NCBI RefSeq assembly: GCF_042693015.1
Contig: NZ_CP170544.1
Coordinates: forward strand, 4,154,001-4,218,000
DNA from: Sphingomonas_E sp042693015
Lineage (GTDB): Bacteria; Pseudomonadota; Alphaproteobacteria; Sphingomonadales; Sphingomonadaceae
Direction: 5' to 3'
DNA: 64,000 nucleotides
The position numbers and the translations under genes are program-made. Position 1 is the stretch's first letter. Every line of letters begins with the position of its first letter. Shown piece after piece: positions 15,712 to 23,936 of this stretch. The notes beneath the pieces are model-generated. The model ran no database searches. It saw only the letters and a program-made list of their open reading frames with translations, and was not told where the DNA came from.

Positions 15712-16383
15712 ATGCTCGAGCTCTGGCATCATATCGTCAACGATTTCGCCAATATCGGTTCGCCGTCGGCGCTGGCCGCCTTTGGCCAGGTGCTGATGAT
15801 CGACATCATGCTGGCGGGCGACAATGCGATCGTCGTCGGTGCGCTGGCTGCCGGCCTTCCGGCCGATCAGCGCCGCAAGGTGATCATGATCGGGATCGTC
15901 GCGGCTTTGGTGCTGCGGATCGCCTTCGCGCTCGTCGTCACCCAGCTCATGCAGATCGTCGGCCTGATCTTCGCCGGCGGTCTGCTGCTGCTCTGGGTAT
16001 CGTGGAAGATGTATCGCGAGCTTCACCCGGCTGGCGGCAGTCCCGGCTCGCCCGAGATCCATGGCGACGAGAGCTCGGGCGTCAAACCGGCCAAGAGCTT
16101 TGCCGCAGCCGCCTGGGCGGTTGCGGTGGCGGATGTCAGCATGAGCCTCGACAATGTGCTGGCGGTCGCCGGCGCGGCGCGTGAGCATCCCGGCATCCTC
16201 ATCGTCGGCCTGATCCTGTCGGTGGCGCTGATGGGCATCGCCGCCAACTTCATCGCCAAATATATCGAGCGTTACCGGTGGATCGCCTATGTCGGCCTTG
16301 TCGTGATCCTCTACGTCGCGGTGAAGATGATCTATGATGGCTGGATCGACCCCAGCGTCGGCGTGATGCACCTGTTCGGATAA
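15712..16383 (+). CDS. TerC/YjbE-family integral membrane protein
   Basis: A 223-residue protein with about seven membrane helices. Two acidic helix motifs mark the TerC fold: DIMLAGDNAIVVGALA in the first helix and DVSMSLDNVLAVAGA in the central one. They form the proposed metal-binding site. TerC relatives in other bacteria export manganese or help metallate exported proteins, and the ion here is unknown. A hydrophilic loop (about residues 105-125) separates the halves. The leader carries an inverted repeat that might regulate it. Confidence 0.9.
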   Translation: MLELWHHIVNDFANIGSPSALAAFGQVLMIDIMLAGDNAIVVGALAAGLPADQRRKVIMIGIVAALVLRIAFALVVTQLMQIVGLIFAGGLLLLWVSWKMYRELHPAGGSPGSPEIHGDESSGVKPAKSFAAAAWAVAVADVSMSLDNVLAVAGAAREHPGILIVGLILSVALMGIAANFIAKYIERYRWIAYVGLVVILYVAVKMIYDGWIDPSVGVMHLFG

Positions 16384-16523
16384 GGGCTTCGCTCCCGACA
16401 TACCCTTCCGCACGAGCGGCCTAGCACCAATAGATTAGTCGGCTGTGCGATGGTGCAATCGCGCGGCGCGGCAGCGAAGCGCATCTTCCCTCCATGGGCT
16501 CGGAAGCCTGGATGGAGGAAATG

Positions 16524-16853
16524 ATGCGCACGATGTTCGCTCTCTATGCGGCCGCAACGCTGCTGCTGTCCGCGGCCCCTGCCGCCGCCCAGTCCAATCA
16601 TACGCCGGTGCGGTCGACGATCGTTCTTGTCCACGGGCAGCTCGATGATGCGTCGACGTGGAGTGATTTGCTGACCGATCTGTCGGCGGGCAATCAGACC
16701 TCCATCTCGCTCGATCGCCGCCAGGCGCGCCTTGGCCGTGACGATGTTTCTGACGTCGCCCGTTCGATCAGCGCCCAATTGGCGCCCGATGGGCGTCTCT
16801 ATGGCGACCGGATCGAGATGGCAGCGGCCGGCGGCCTACCGCGGGTCCGCTGA
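16524..16853 (+). pseudogene. Truncated secreted alpha/beta-hydrolase remnant
   Basis: ATG 16524, with GGAGG five bases upstream, begins a clear Sec signal peptide (hydrophobic run, then AAPAAAQ). The mature part starts like an alpha/beta hydrolase, STIVLVHGQLDDASTWSDLL, which is the strand-3/oxyanion region, and DDVSDVARSISAQ resembles the next helix. The frame then stops at residue 109, before any GxSxG nucleophile elbow, where relatives continue for more than 100 residues. I read it as a decayed or truncated gene. A genuine short secreted protein cannot be excluded. Confidence 0.5.
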
Positions 16854-16875
16854 CGACGCGCCGACCGGCTGCGGC

Positions 16876-17856
16876 TCAAGGAAGCAGAACCGTCGATCCA
16901 GTGATGGCGCGTGATTCCAGTGCGCGGTGGGCGTCGGCCGCTTCCGACAGGGCAAAGCGCTGGCCGATATTGGCCTTGATCGCGCCTTTTGCGATCAATC
17001 CGAACAGCCGTTCGGCCGCCGTTCGACGGTCGGCTTCCTCTTCCAGATAGTCGAACATCGTCGGCCGCGTCAGGAAGATCGAGCCTGCGTGCAACAGGTC
17101 CAGCGGCGACACCGCCGGCACCGGCCCGGAAGCGTTGCCATAAGTTACCAGGATGCCGCGCTTGGCGACGCTCGCAAGCGACGCCGCCCAGCTGTCCGCG
17201 CCCACGCCATCCAACACGGCATCGACACCGCGGCCCCCGGTCAGTTCACGCACCTCGCTGGCCAGGGTGTCGAACGGAGCGGACAGCGCATGATCGGCGC
17301 CGGCCGCTTTCGCGCGGTCTGCCTTGGCGGCGCTACCGGTATGGGCAATCACCTTGGCATCGATCGCCTTCAGCCACGGCACCAGGATAGATCCGACACC
17401 GCCGGCTGCGGCGTGGACGAGTACGCTCTGCCCCGGCTGGACGCGCGCGACGCGCTCGACCAGCATCCAGGCCGTCAGCCCTTTCAACAGCATTGCCGCG
17501 GCGTCTTCCGCGCTGATCGCGTCGGGCAGGGGATAGAGTCGTCCGGCTGCCTCCAACCCATGCGTGGCATAGGTGCGGGGGCCTTGCGCGACATAAGCGA
17601 CCCGCTGGCCGATCAGGGCAGCATCGACGCCTTCGCCCACGGCTTCCACTATGCCGGCCGCTTCCGAGCCTAGTCCCGAGGGAAGAGAGAGCGGATATAG
17701 TCCGCCGCGATGATAAGTGTCGATGAAGTTGACGCCGATCGCTTCATGCCGAACGCGCGCCTGGCCTGCACTGGGGGAGGGGAGCGCGATATCCTCGCGC
17801 TCGATAACTTCGGGTCCACCGGCTTGGCGGATGATCATCCGCCAGGCGTCGCTCAT
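16876..17856 (-). CDS. Quinone oxidoreductase (zinc-independent MDR family)
   Basis: A 326-residue medium-chain dehydrogenase/reductase that likely reduces quinones with NADPH. It shows the catalytic-domain start GVNFIDTYHRGGLYPL, typical of QOR, and the nucleotide-binding motif HAAAGGVGSILVPWLKA. The structural and catalytic zinc cysteines of alcohol dehydrogenases are missing, as expected for QOR. Its ATG overlaps the stop of nothing upstream but its neighbour, the dienelactone hydrolase, begins after a 4-bp overlap with this gene's start (17853-17856), so the hydrolase is upstream in the same operon. Confidence 0.92.
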   Translation of the reverse strand: MSDAWRMIIRQAGGPEVIEREDIALPSPSAGQARVRHEAIGVNFIDTYHRGGLYPLSLPSGLGSEAAGIVEAVGEGVDAALIGQRVAYVAQGPRTYATHGLEAAGRLYPLPDAISAEDAAAMLLKGLTAWMLVERVARVQPGQSVLVHAAAGGVGSILVPWLKAIDAKVIAHTGSAAKADRAKAAGADHALSAPFDTLASEVRELTGGRGVDAVLDGVGADSWAASLASVAKRGILVTYGNASGPVPAVSPLDLLHAGSIFLTRPTMFDYLEEEADRRTAAERLFGLIAKGAIKANIGQRFALSEAADAHRALESRAITGSTVLLP

Positions 17857-18545
17857 GCCAGATGCTCCGCAAAGAATGCGGAGGTCCGCCCATCCGCCAG
17901 CGTCGCTGACGCTTCGTCGCGCCGCTTGCCGAACTGCGTCGCGAAGCCGTGATCTAGCCCCTCATAATCGTGGAGCGTGACGCGCGGGTGGCTGTCCAAC
18001 CCTTCATGCATCTTGTTCTGCACCTCGGGCGGGACGAAACCATCGGCGGTGGGAATGTGCAGCATCAGCGGCCGTGCGATTGCGTGGCTTTCATTGAGCA
18101 GCCCGTCGATCCCGACGCCATAATAGCCGACGCTCGCATCGATATCGGTGCGGGTCGCCGTCATGTAAGCGAGCCGTCCGCCTAGGCAGTAGCCGACCGC
18201 GCCCACCTTGCCGCCGCCGGCCTTGGCGCGAGCCGCGCGGATCGTCGCCTCGATATCCTCGATGCCTTTCTGCTGATCGAATTTGGGGAAGAGATCGAGT
18301 GCCTGCTGGAGCTGCGTGTCGGGATCGAGTTCGATTCCCGGCTCGATCCGCCAGAACAGATCGGGCGCGACCGCCAGATAGCCCTCATTCGCCAGCGAAT
18401 CGGCCTTGTCGCGAATGCCGGCATTGATGCCGAACACCTCCTGGATGACTATCACCGCCGCTTTTGGCGTGCCGGATGGCTCGGCGACATAGGCCTTGAA
18501 GCTTCCGCTGCCGTCCAGCGCGTCGATCGTAATCGTGCTTCCCAT
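17853..18545 (-). CDS. Dienelactone hydrolase family protein
   Basis: A 230-residue alpha/beta hydrolase. The cysteine nucleophile is in GAVGYCLGGRLAY, the catalytic aspartate in HIPTADGFVPP and the histidine in LDHGFATQF, giving the Cys-Asp-His triad of dienelactone hydrolases. The N-terminal VIVIQEVFGINAGIRDKAD is also characteristic. Canonical members open dienelactones in chlorocatechol breakdown, but no aromatic-degradation genes are nearby, so the substrate is open. It sits between ogt (2 bp upstream) and qor (4-bp overlap) on one transcript. Confidence 0.92.
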   Translation of the reverse strand: MGSTITIDALDGSGSFKAYVAEPSGTPKAAVIVIQEVFGINAGIRDKADSLANEGYLAVAPDLFWRIEPGIELDPDTQLQQALDLFPKFDQQKGIEDIEATIRAARAKAGGGKVGAVGYCLGGRLAYMTATRTDIDASVGYYGVGIDGLLNESHAIARPLMLHIPTADGFVPPEVQNKMHEGLDSHPRVTLHDYEGLDHGFATQFGKRRDEASATLADGRTSAFFAEHLA

Positions 18546-18547
18546 GT

Positions 18548-19000
18548 TCAGCCTTTCCTTCGTTCATGTTCGAGCAGCCAGATCTTGGTCTTCACGCCCT
18601 CGCCGCCAGTATAATGGCCGATCGCCCCACCGGCACCGAGCACGCGATGGCATGGCACGATGATCGGCAGCGGATTGCGGCGGCACGCTTGCCCCACCGC
18701 GCGGGGCGAGGAGGAGATGCGGCGTGCGATCTCACCATAACTCGCTGTACCACCGGCGGGAATCGCCGCGATCGCGGCGCGGTGCACCTCACCTCGCGGT
18801 GACGTCAGCGGTTCAAGCGGCAGGTCGAAGATGTCGAGTTTCCCGTCGAACCAAGCGCCAAGCTGGCGCAGCGCCTCGCGCAGCAGTGGGTTGGCATCCT
18901 CGGCCATGTCGGACTGGCCGATACGGACGCCGGTCAGCGCGGAATCATTCGCGGAGACGAGAATCGGTCCGATCGGGCTCTGGAGTGTTGCGTGCGACAT
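18548..19000 (-). CDS. ogt: Methylated-DNA-[protein]-cysteine S-methyltransferase
   Basis: Suicide repair protein that removes methyl groups from O6-alkylguanine. The 150-residue product contains the acceptor cysteine in IIVPCHRVLG, the helix-turn-helix DNA-binding residues in ASYGEIARRISSSPRAVGQACRRN, and the GHYTGGEGVKTKIWLLEHE end. The N-terminal half is shorter than in Ada. It heads the ogt-hydrolase-qor run. No LexA box is evident upstream. The family includes ada/ogt/MGMT names, and I use ogt for the stand-alone form. Confidence 0.92.
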   Translation of the reverse strand: MSHATLQSPIGPILVSANDSALTGVRIGQSDMAEDANPLLREALRQLGAWFDGKLDIFDLPLEPLTSPRGEVHRAAIAAIPAGGTASYGEIARRISSSPRAVGQACRRNPLPIIVPCHRVLGAGGAIGHYTGGEGVKTKIWLLEHERRKG

Positions 19001-19064
19001 GGACCCTTCTCCCCGAACGCTTTACCAGCATGAACAGCGCTCGCTCAAGCAGGGGACGGTGGAT

Positions 19065-19301
19065 ATGAAGATCAGCGTCGATGTCGATTGCACGCCCGAA
19101 GAGGCCCGTCGTTTCATGGGTCTCCCGGATCTCAGCAGCGTCCATGAAATCTATGTGGAAAAGATGCGGCGTACGATCGAGGAAGGCATCACACCCGACT
19201 CGATTTCCACACTGATGCAGAACTGGGCGCCGATGGGTGAGGCGAGCATGAATATGTGGCGCCAGCTCTTCGACCAGATGGGTGGGCCGAGCAAGAAGTG
19301 A
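19065..19301 (+). CDS. Small conserved protein (DUF6489-like)
   Basis: A 78-residue acidic protein that starts at ATG 19065, preceded by GGGGA. The sequence runs MKISVDVDCTPEEARRFMG, then DLSSVHEIYVEKM and NWAPMGEASMNMWRQLF. I associate it with DUF6489, a short sphingomonad/alphaproteobacterial family without known function. It has no signal peptide or membrane segment. It lies 10 bp upstream of mnmE and probably shares its promoter, which argues against a spurious frame. The number of the family is from memory. Confidence 0.7.
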   Translation: MKISVDVDCTPEEARRFMGLPDLSSVHEIYVEKMRRTIEEGITPDSISTLMQNWAPMGEASMNMWRQLFDQMGGPSKK

Positions 19302-19311
19302 CAGGTCGAAC

Positions 19312-20604
19312 GTGATCGGCGACGACTCCACGATTTTTGCGCTGTCATCGGGATCGCCACCGGCAGCCATCGGGGTGATCCGCATCAGTGGCCCGCGCGC
19401 GGCTGCCGCGTTGGAAGCGTTGTCCGGCCCTTTGCCTGCGCCACGCATCGCTGCGGTCCGCTGGCTCGTTGATCCTCGTAATAATGAGCGGCTGGACCGG
19501 GCGCTGGTGCTCTGGTTCCCTGGCCCGCGCACCGCCACGGGCGAGGATCTCGCCGAACTCCACGTTCACGGCGGACGCGCAGTGGTCGATGCAATCCTTG
19601 CAACGCTCGACGTTTTGCTCGGCCTGCGACCCGCGATCGCCGGTGAGTTCACACGGCGAGCCTTTGCCAATGGGGTGATCGATCTTGCAGCGGCGGAGGG
19701 GCTCGGCGACCTCCTGACCGCCGAGACCGAGGCGCAGCGTCGCAATGCGATGGCGTTGATGGGCGGCGTTCTCAGCCGCAAGGTGGAGGCGTGGCAGGGC
19801 CTGATCCTTGAGGCTTCGGCGGGCGTAGAGGCCTTGCTCGATTTTGGCGATGAGGATGACGTCGATGCGACGGGCGAGGAGAGGGCGCGCACCCTTGCAA
19901 GCAGCGTCGTCGCGGATATCGAGACGTTGCGGGCGGCGCCCCCGGCGGAGCGATTGAAGGACGGCGTTCGCGTCGTGTTGGCCGGCCCGCCCAATGCCGG
20001 CAAGTCGACTTTGCTCAATGCGCTTGCTGGGCGGGATGCCGCGATCGTCACCGACATTCCCGGCACGACGCGCGATCTGATCGAAGCGCCGGTGTCGCTC
20101 GACGGTTTGGCCTTGTTGTTGATCGATACGGCGGGTCTGCGCGACGGAGACGATCCCGTCGAGCAGATCGGTGTCGCGCGGGCGGGAGAGGCCATTGGCA
20201 ACGCTGACATCCTGCTGTGGCTCGGCGATCCGGTGGATGCACCCGAGGCTCTTGGCCTGATCCGGGTTGGCGCCAAGAGCGATCTGGCCGAAGTGCCGTC
20301 GGGTCATTTCGACGTGACGCTCTCGGCGCGTACGGGAGAGGGGATGGAGCAACTCCGCTCGCTGCTTCGCGAGCGTGCTTCGTCACTTCTACCGCGCGAG
20401 TCCGAGGTTGCGACCAACGCGCGTCAGCGGGCAGCACTGGACGATGCTTTGGACGGATTGAAGCTTGGTCTGTCGTCGCCGGACGTCCTGCTCTTCGCCG
20501 AGGGGTTACGGATCGGGCGCGTCGCGCTCGACAGGATCACGGGCCGGGCGGGGATCGAAGACGTTCTCGATGGGCTGTTCGGCCGCTTTTGCATCGGCAA
20601 ATGA
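19312..20604 (+). CDS. mnmE: tRNA uridine-34 modification GTPase MnmE
   Basis: With MnmG it installs the 5-carboxymethylaminomethyl group on wobble uridine. The 430-residue protein has the folate-binding N-terminal domain (IFALSSGSPPAAIGVIRISG), a G domain with P-loop GPPNAGKSTLLN, DIPGTTRD and DTAGLRDG, and ends with the FCIGK motif whose cysteine is needed for activity. GTG 19312 is chosen because it gives the usual N-terminus; the frame is open upstream but overlaps the previous gene. A parS palindrome follows directly after its stop codon. Confidence 0.95.
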   Translation: MIGDDSTIFALSSGSPPAAIGVIRISGPRAAAALEALSGPLPAPRIAAVRWLVDPRNNERLDRALVLWFPGPRTATGEDLAELHVHGGRAVVDAILATLDVLLGLRPAIAGEFTRRAFANGVIDLAAAEGLGDLLTAETEAQRRNAMALMGGVLSRKVEAWQGLILEASAGVEALLDFGDEDDVDATGEERARTLASSVVADIETLRAAPPAERLKDGVRVVLAGPPNAGKSTLLNALAGRDAAIVTDIPGTTRDLIEAPVSLDGLALLLIDTAGLRDGDDPVEQIGVARAGEAIGNADILLWLGDPVDAPEALGLIRVGAKSDLAEVPSGHFDVTLSARTGEGMEQLRSLLRERASSLLPRESEVATNARQRAALDDALDGLKLGLSSPDVLLFAEGLRIGRVALDRITGRAGIEDVLDGLFGRFCIGK

Positions 20605-20620
20605 TGTTCCACGTGGAACA
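20605..20620. other. parS centromere-like site (1)
   Basis: A perfect 16-bp palindrome, TGTTCCACGTGGAACA, starts one base after the mnmE stop codon. It differs from the canonical TGTTTCACGTGAAACA only by a symmetric C/G change, and this variant is also bound by ParB in alphaproteobacteria as I recall. The parA-parB genes lie 2.5 kb downstream. Confidence 0.85.
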
Positions 20621-20659
20621 TCTTTGACTTGATCACTCGCGTCGCATAGCGCGCGGCCC

Positions 20660-22516
20660 ATGCAGAGCTTCGATATCATCGTGGTCGGCGGCGGCCATGC
20701 CGGCACCGAAGCCGCGGCGGCCGCCGCACGAATGGGTGCGCGCGTCGCACTCGTATCAATGCGTCGCGACATGATCGGCGCCATGTCCTGCAATCCGGCG
20801 ATTGGCGGGCTCGGCAAGGGCCATCTGGTACGCGAGGTCGATGCCTGCGACGGCCTCATCGCGCGGGCCGCCGATCACGCGGCAATCCATTATCGTATGC
20901 TCAACGCCAGCAAAGGCGCCGCGGTGCAAGGCCCGCGCGTCCAGGCGGACCGGCGCCGCTATCGCGACGCGATCCATCAGCTTCTGGCCGCCGAACCAAC
21001 GCTCGAAATTGTCGAAGGTGAAGCCGCATCGCTGCTTTTGGAAGGTGTTGATGGGAAAGGTGTCGGTGGGCTGATTCTCGCCGACGGACGCCGGCTTGTC
21101 GCTCAGGCGGTCGTTCTCGCGACCGGCACCTTCCTCAATGCACGCCTGCATTTCGGCATGCGCAGCGTTGTTGGTGGTCGCGTCGGGGAAGGGGCGTCCG
21201 TTCCGCTTGCCGAGCAACTCCGTGCTCTCGCGCTGCCGATTGCGCGTTTGAAGACGGGTACGCCGCCGCGGATCGACGGTCGCACTATTGATTGGGCTGC
21301 ACTTGAGCGCCAGGAATCCGACGTCGATCCTTGGACTATGTCGTCGCTTGGTCCAGGCCGTGTTGCGCCGCAACTGTTCTGCGCGATCAGCCGGACTACG
21401 CCGGAAACTCACGCCGTCATCCGCGCGGGGCTTGATCGCTCGCCGCTCTACGCAGGCGTTATCGAAGGGCAGGGGCCGCGCTACTGCCCGTCGATCGAGG
21501 ATAAGGTCGTTCGCTTCGGCGATCGCGATGGCCATCAGATCTTTCTCGAGCCGGAAGGGCTCGACACGCATCTCGTCTACCCCAACGGTATCTCGACCTC
21601 GCTGCCGGAGGACGTCCAGAATGCGATGGTCCGCACCATCGCCGGCCTGGAACGCGCGCTGATCGTTCAGCCGGGCTATGCGGTGGAATATGACCATGTC
21701 GATCCGCGCGCGCTCGAAAATCGGCTCGCGGTGCGGGGCGTGACCGGCCTGTTTCTCGCCGGACAGATCAACGGCACGACGGGCTATGAAGAGGCCGCGG
21801 CGCAGGGATTGGTGGCAGGGCTATCTGCGGCGGCTGAGGTTGCCGGGCGGGAGCCGATGCGTTTCGACCGCGCCGACAGCTATATCGGCGTGATGGTCGA
21901 CGATCTCGTTTTGCACGGCGTGACCGAGCCCTATCGCATGCTGACCGCGCGCGCCGAATATCGCTTACGGCTGCGGGCCGACAATGCCGGTGCGCGTCTC
22001 ACAGGGGCCGCGATCGCCGCCGGCGCCGTCGGCCGTGAGCGGCGTCAATGGTTCGCCGATCGCCAGGTCCAACTCGATCGCTTGCGGGATGCAACCACGG
22101 TGCGCGTCACGGCCGATCGGCTTGCCGATGGCGGCGCCGGCGTGTCGCGAGATGGAAGCGTTCGCCCGCTCGCGGAATGGCTCCGCTTTCCGGGCGTTGA
22201 TCGCGCGGCTCTGCTCGACGTGGCTCTAGAGCTTGCGGATGTTCCGGCCGATGTCGTCGAGGAATTCCGCACGGATGCGCACTACGCGCCCTATCTCGTG
22301 CGGCAGGAGGAAGAGATCCGCCGCCTGCGCGCCGATGAAGCGGTGGGGTTGCCCGATGATCTCGATTATGGTGCGATCGCTGGCCTATCCAACGAGATGG
22401 TCGAGCGGTTGGGGGCGGCCCGACCAATGTCGATCGGTGCGGCCTCCCGCGTCCGCGGGATTACGCCCGCTGCGCTGGCCGCTATCCTCGTCCATGTGCG
22501 GCGCCGCGCGGCATGA
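20660..22516 (+). CDS. mnmG: tRNA uridine-5-carboxymethylaminomethyl modification enzyme MnmG
   Basis: FAD- and NADH-dependent partner of MnmE. The 618-residue sequence opens with the FAD motif IIVVGGGHAGTEAAAAAARM and has the MnmG signatures SCNPAIGGLGKGHLVREVDA, GTFLNARLHFG and GQINGTTGYEEAAAQGL. The C-terminal helical domain that meets MnmE is complete. It lies 39 bp after parS site 1, and its stop overlaps the rsmG start (ATGA). The gidA-gidB-parA-parB order is classic for origin-proximal bacterial DNA. Confidence 0.96.
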   Translation: MQSFDIIVVGGGHAGTEAAAAAARMGARVALVSMRRDMIGAMSCNPAIGGLGKGHLVREVDACDGLIARAADHAAIHYRMLNASKGAAVQGPRVQADRRRYRDAIHQLLAAEPTLEIVEGEAASLLLEGVDGKGVGGLILADGRRLVAQAVVLATGTFLNARLHFGMRSVVGGRVGEGASVPLAEQLRALALPIARLKTGTPPRIDGRTIDWAALERQESDVDPWTMSSLGPGRVAPQLFCAISRTTPETHAVIRAGLDRSPLYAGVIEGQGPRYCPSIEDKVVRFGDRDGHQIFLEPEGLDTHLVYPNGISTSLPEDVQNAMVRTIAGLERALIVQPGYAVEYDHVDPRALENRLAVRGVTGLFLAGQINGTTGYEEAAAQGLVAGLSAAAEVAGREPMRFDRADSYIGVMVDDLVLHGVTEPYRMLTARAEYRLRLRADNAGARLTGAAIAAGAVGRERRQWFADRQVQLDRLRDATTVRVTADRLADGGAGVSRDGSVRPLAEWLRFPGVDRAALLDVALELADVPADVVEEFRTDAHYAPYLVRQEEEIRRLRADEAVGLPDDLDYGAIAGLSNEMVERLGAARPMSIGAASRVRGITPAALAAILVHVRRRAA

Positions 22517-23151
22517 CCGAGGATGAAGCCCGCGCGTGGATCGCGGCGCACTTCGATGTTTCACGTGAAACATTGGAAAAGCTCGACACCTTGGTCCGAT
22601 GTGTGGTCGAGGAATCGACGCATCAGAATCTGATCGCTGCCTCCACTGTCCCAGCCATCTGGGCGCGCCATATCGTCGATTCCGCTCAGCTTCTCCTCTA
22701 CGCTCGCGGGCCTTGGCTCGATCTCGGATCGGGCGCCGGTTTCCCCGGTCTCGTCGTCGCGGCGCTGACCGATGAAACCGTGACCGTGGTCGAATCGCGC
22801 CGCAAGCGCATCGACTTCCTCAACCAAACGGCCGAGCGAATGGGCGTCGGTGATCGCGTCTCCGTCATCGGCCAGCGCGTCGAGCTCGTCGAATCCCAGC
22901 CCTTTTCCATCATTAGCGCGCGGGCCTTCGCGCCGCTCGATAAGTTGCTCGATCTTGCCTTCCGCTTTTCCCGACCGGAGACAATCTGGGTGCTGCCCAA
23001 AGGGAAAAGTGCAAAAGCGGAACTGGATCAGGTGCGGCAGACGTGGCAGGGTGCGTTCCGGATCGAACCGAGCGTTACCGATCCCGAAGCGGGGGTGATC
23101 GTCGCTACTGATGTGAAGCCTCGAAAGATCAAGCCAGGGAAAGCGCGATGA
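22513..23151 (+). CDS. rsmG: 16S rRNA (guanine-527-N7)-methyltransferase RsmG
   Basis: Methylates G527 of 16S rRNA using SAM. The 212-residue protein has motif I LDLGSGAGFPGLVVAAL, the acidic VVESRRKRIDFLNQ strand end, and FSIISARAFAPLDKLLDLA. Codons about 15-20 (Asp-Val-Ser-Arg-Glu-Thr) encode a perfect parS site within the gene, so this stretch has both protein and centromere constraints. The start overlaps mnmG by 4 bp and the stop overlaps parA by 4 bp. Confidence 0.95.
   Translation: MTEDEARAWIAAHFDVSRETLEKLDTLVRCVVEESTHQNLIAASTVPAIWARHIVDSAQLLLYARGPWLDLGSGAGFPGLVVAALTDETVTVVESRRKRIDFLNQTAERMGVGDRVSVIGQRVELVESQPFSIISARAFAPLDKLLDLAFRFSRPETIWVLPKGKSAKAELDQVRQTWQGAFRIEPSVTDPEAGVIVATDVKPRKIKPGKAR
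22557..22572. other. parS centromere-like site (2), inside rsmG
   Basis: TGTTTCACGTGAAACA is an exact match to the bacterial parS consensus and lies in the rsmG coding sequence, 576 bp upstream of parA and about 10 kb from the putative origin. The two sites are 1.95 kb apart. Confidence 0.93.
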
Positions 23152-23936
23152 TCCGAATTGCGGTCGCCAATCAAAAGGGTGGGGTGGGCAAGACGACCAC
23201 TGCGATCAACATGGCGACGGCGCTTGCCGCCACCGGTTTGCGCGTGCTGCTGATCGATCTCGATCCGCAGGGCAATGCCTCGACGGGCCTCGGTGTCGAT
23301 CAGGCGGCTCGCGCCCGCTCCTCTTATGAATTGCTGACTGGCGATGCCAATGTCGTCGAAGCATCGATCGCGACGCGAGTGCCGCGGCTCGATCTGATCG
23401 CGGCGACGGTCGATCTTTCGGGCGCGGAGATCGAGCTTATCGATTTCGACAACCGCACTCACCGGCTCGATCTTGCGCTCAGCGAGGCGCCGGTCGACCG
23501 CTGGGATATCTGCCTGATCGATTGCCCGCCTTCACTGGGCCTGCTGACGGTCAATGCCCTTGTCGCCGCCCAGTCGCTGCTGGTGCCGCTGCAATGCGAA
23601 TTCTTTGCGCTCGAAGGGTTGAGCCAATTGCTCACCACGATCGAGCGCGTGCGCGCGCGCTTCAATCCGGAACTGCGCATCCTGGGCATCGCACTCACCA
23701 TGTATGATCGGCGCAACCGCCTCTCTGAGCAGGTCTCGCAGGATGTTCGTGCAACGCTCGGTCCCGTCGTCTTCCAGACGGTGATCCCGCGTAATGTCCG
23801 CCTATCCGAAGCGCCGAGCTATGGGGTTCCGGCCCTCATCTACGATTATCGCTGCGCCGGATCGGAGGCCTATATGGCGCTTGCACGTGAACTTATCGCG
23901 CGTCTGCCGACGCCGAAACCTGCGGTGGCCGCATGA
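23148..23936 (+). CDS. parA: Chromosome-partitioning ATPase ParA
   Basis: Walker-type ATPase that moves ParB-parS complexes along the nucleoid. The 262-residue protein has the deviant Walker A NQKGGVGKTTTAINMATAL, the switch region LIDLDPQGNAST, and Walker B ICLIDCPPSLGLLT. There is no N-terminal DNA-binding extension, as expected for chromosomal ParA. Both ends overlap neighbours by 4 bp (rsmG and parB), placing it in the mnmG-rsmG-parA-parB operon. Confidence 0.97.
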   Translation: MIRIAVANQKGGVGKTTTAINMATALAATGLRVLLIDLDPQGNASTGLGVDQAARARSSYELLTGDANVVEASIATRVPRLDLIAATVDLSGAEIELIDFDNRTHRLDLALSEAPVDRWDICLIDCPPSLGLLTVNALVAAQSLLVPLQCEFFALEGLSQLLTTIERVRARFNPELRILGIALTMYDRRNRLSEQVSQDVRATLGPVVFQTVIPRNVRLSEAPSYGVPALIYDYRCAGSEAYMALARELIARLPTPKPAVAA

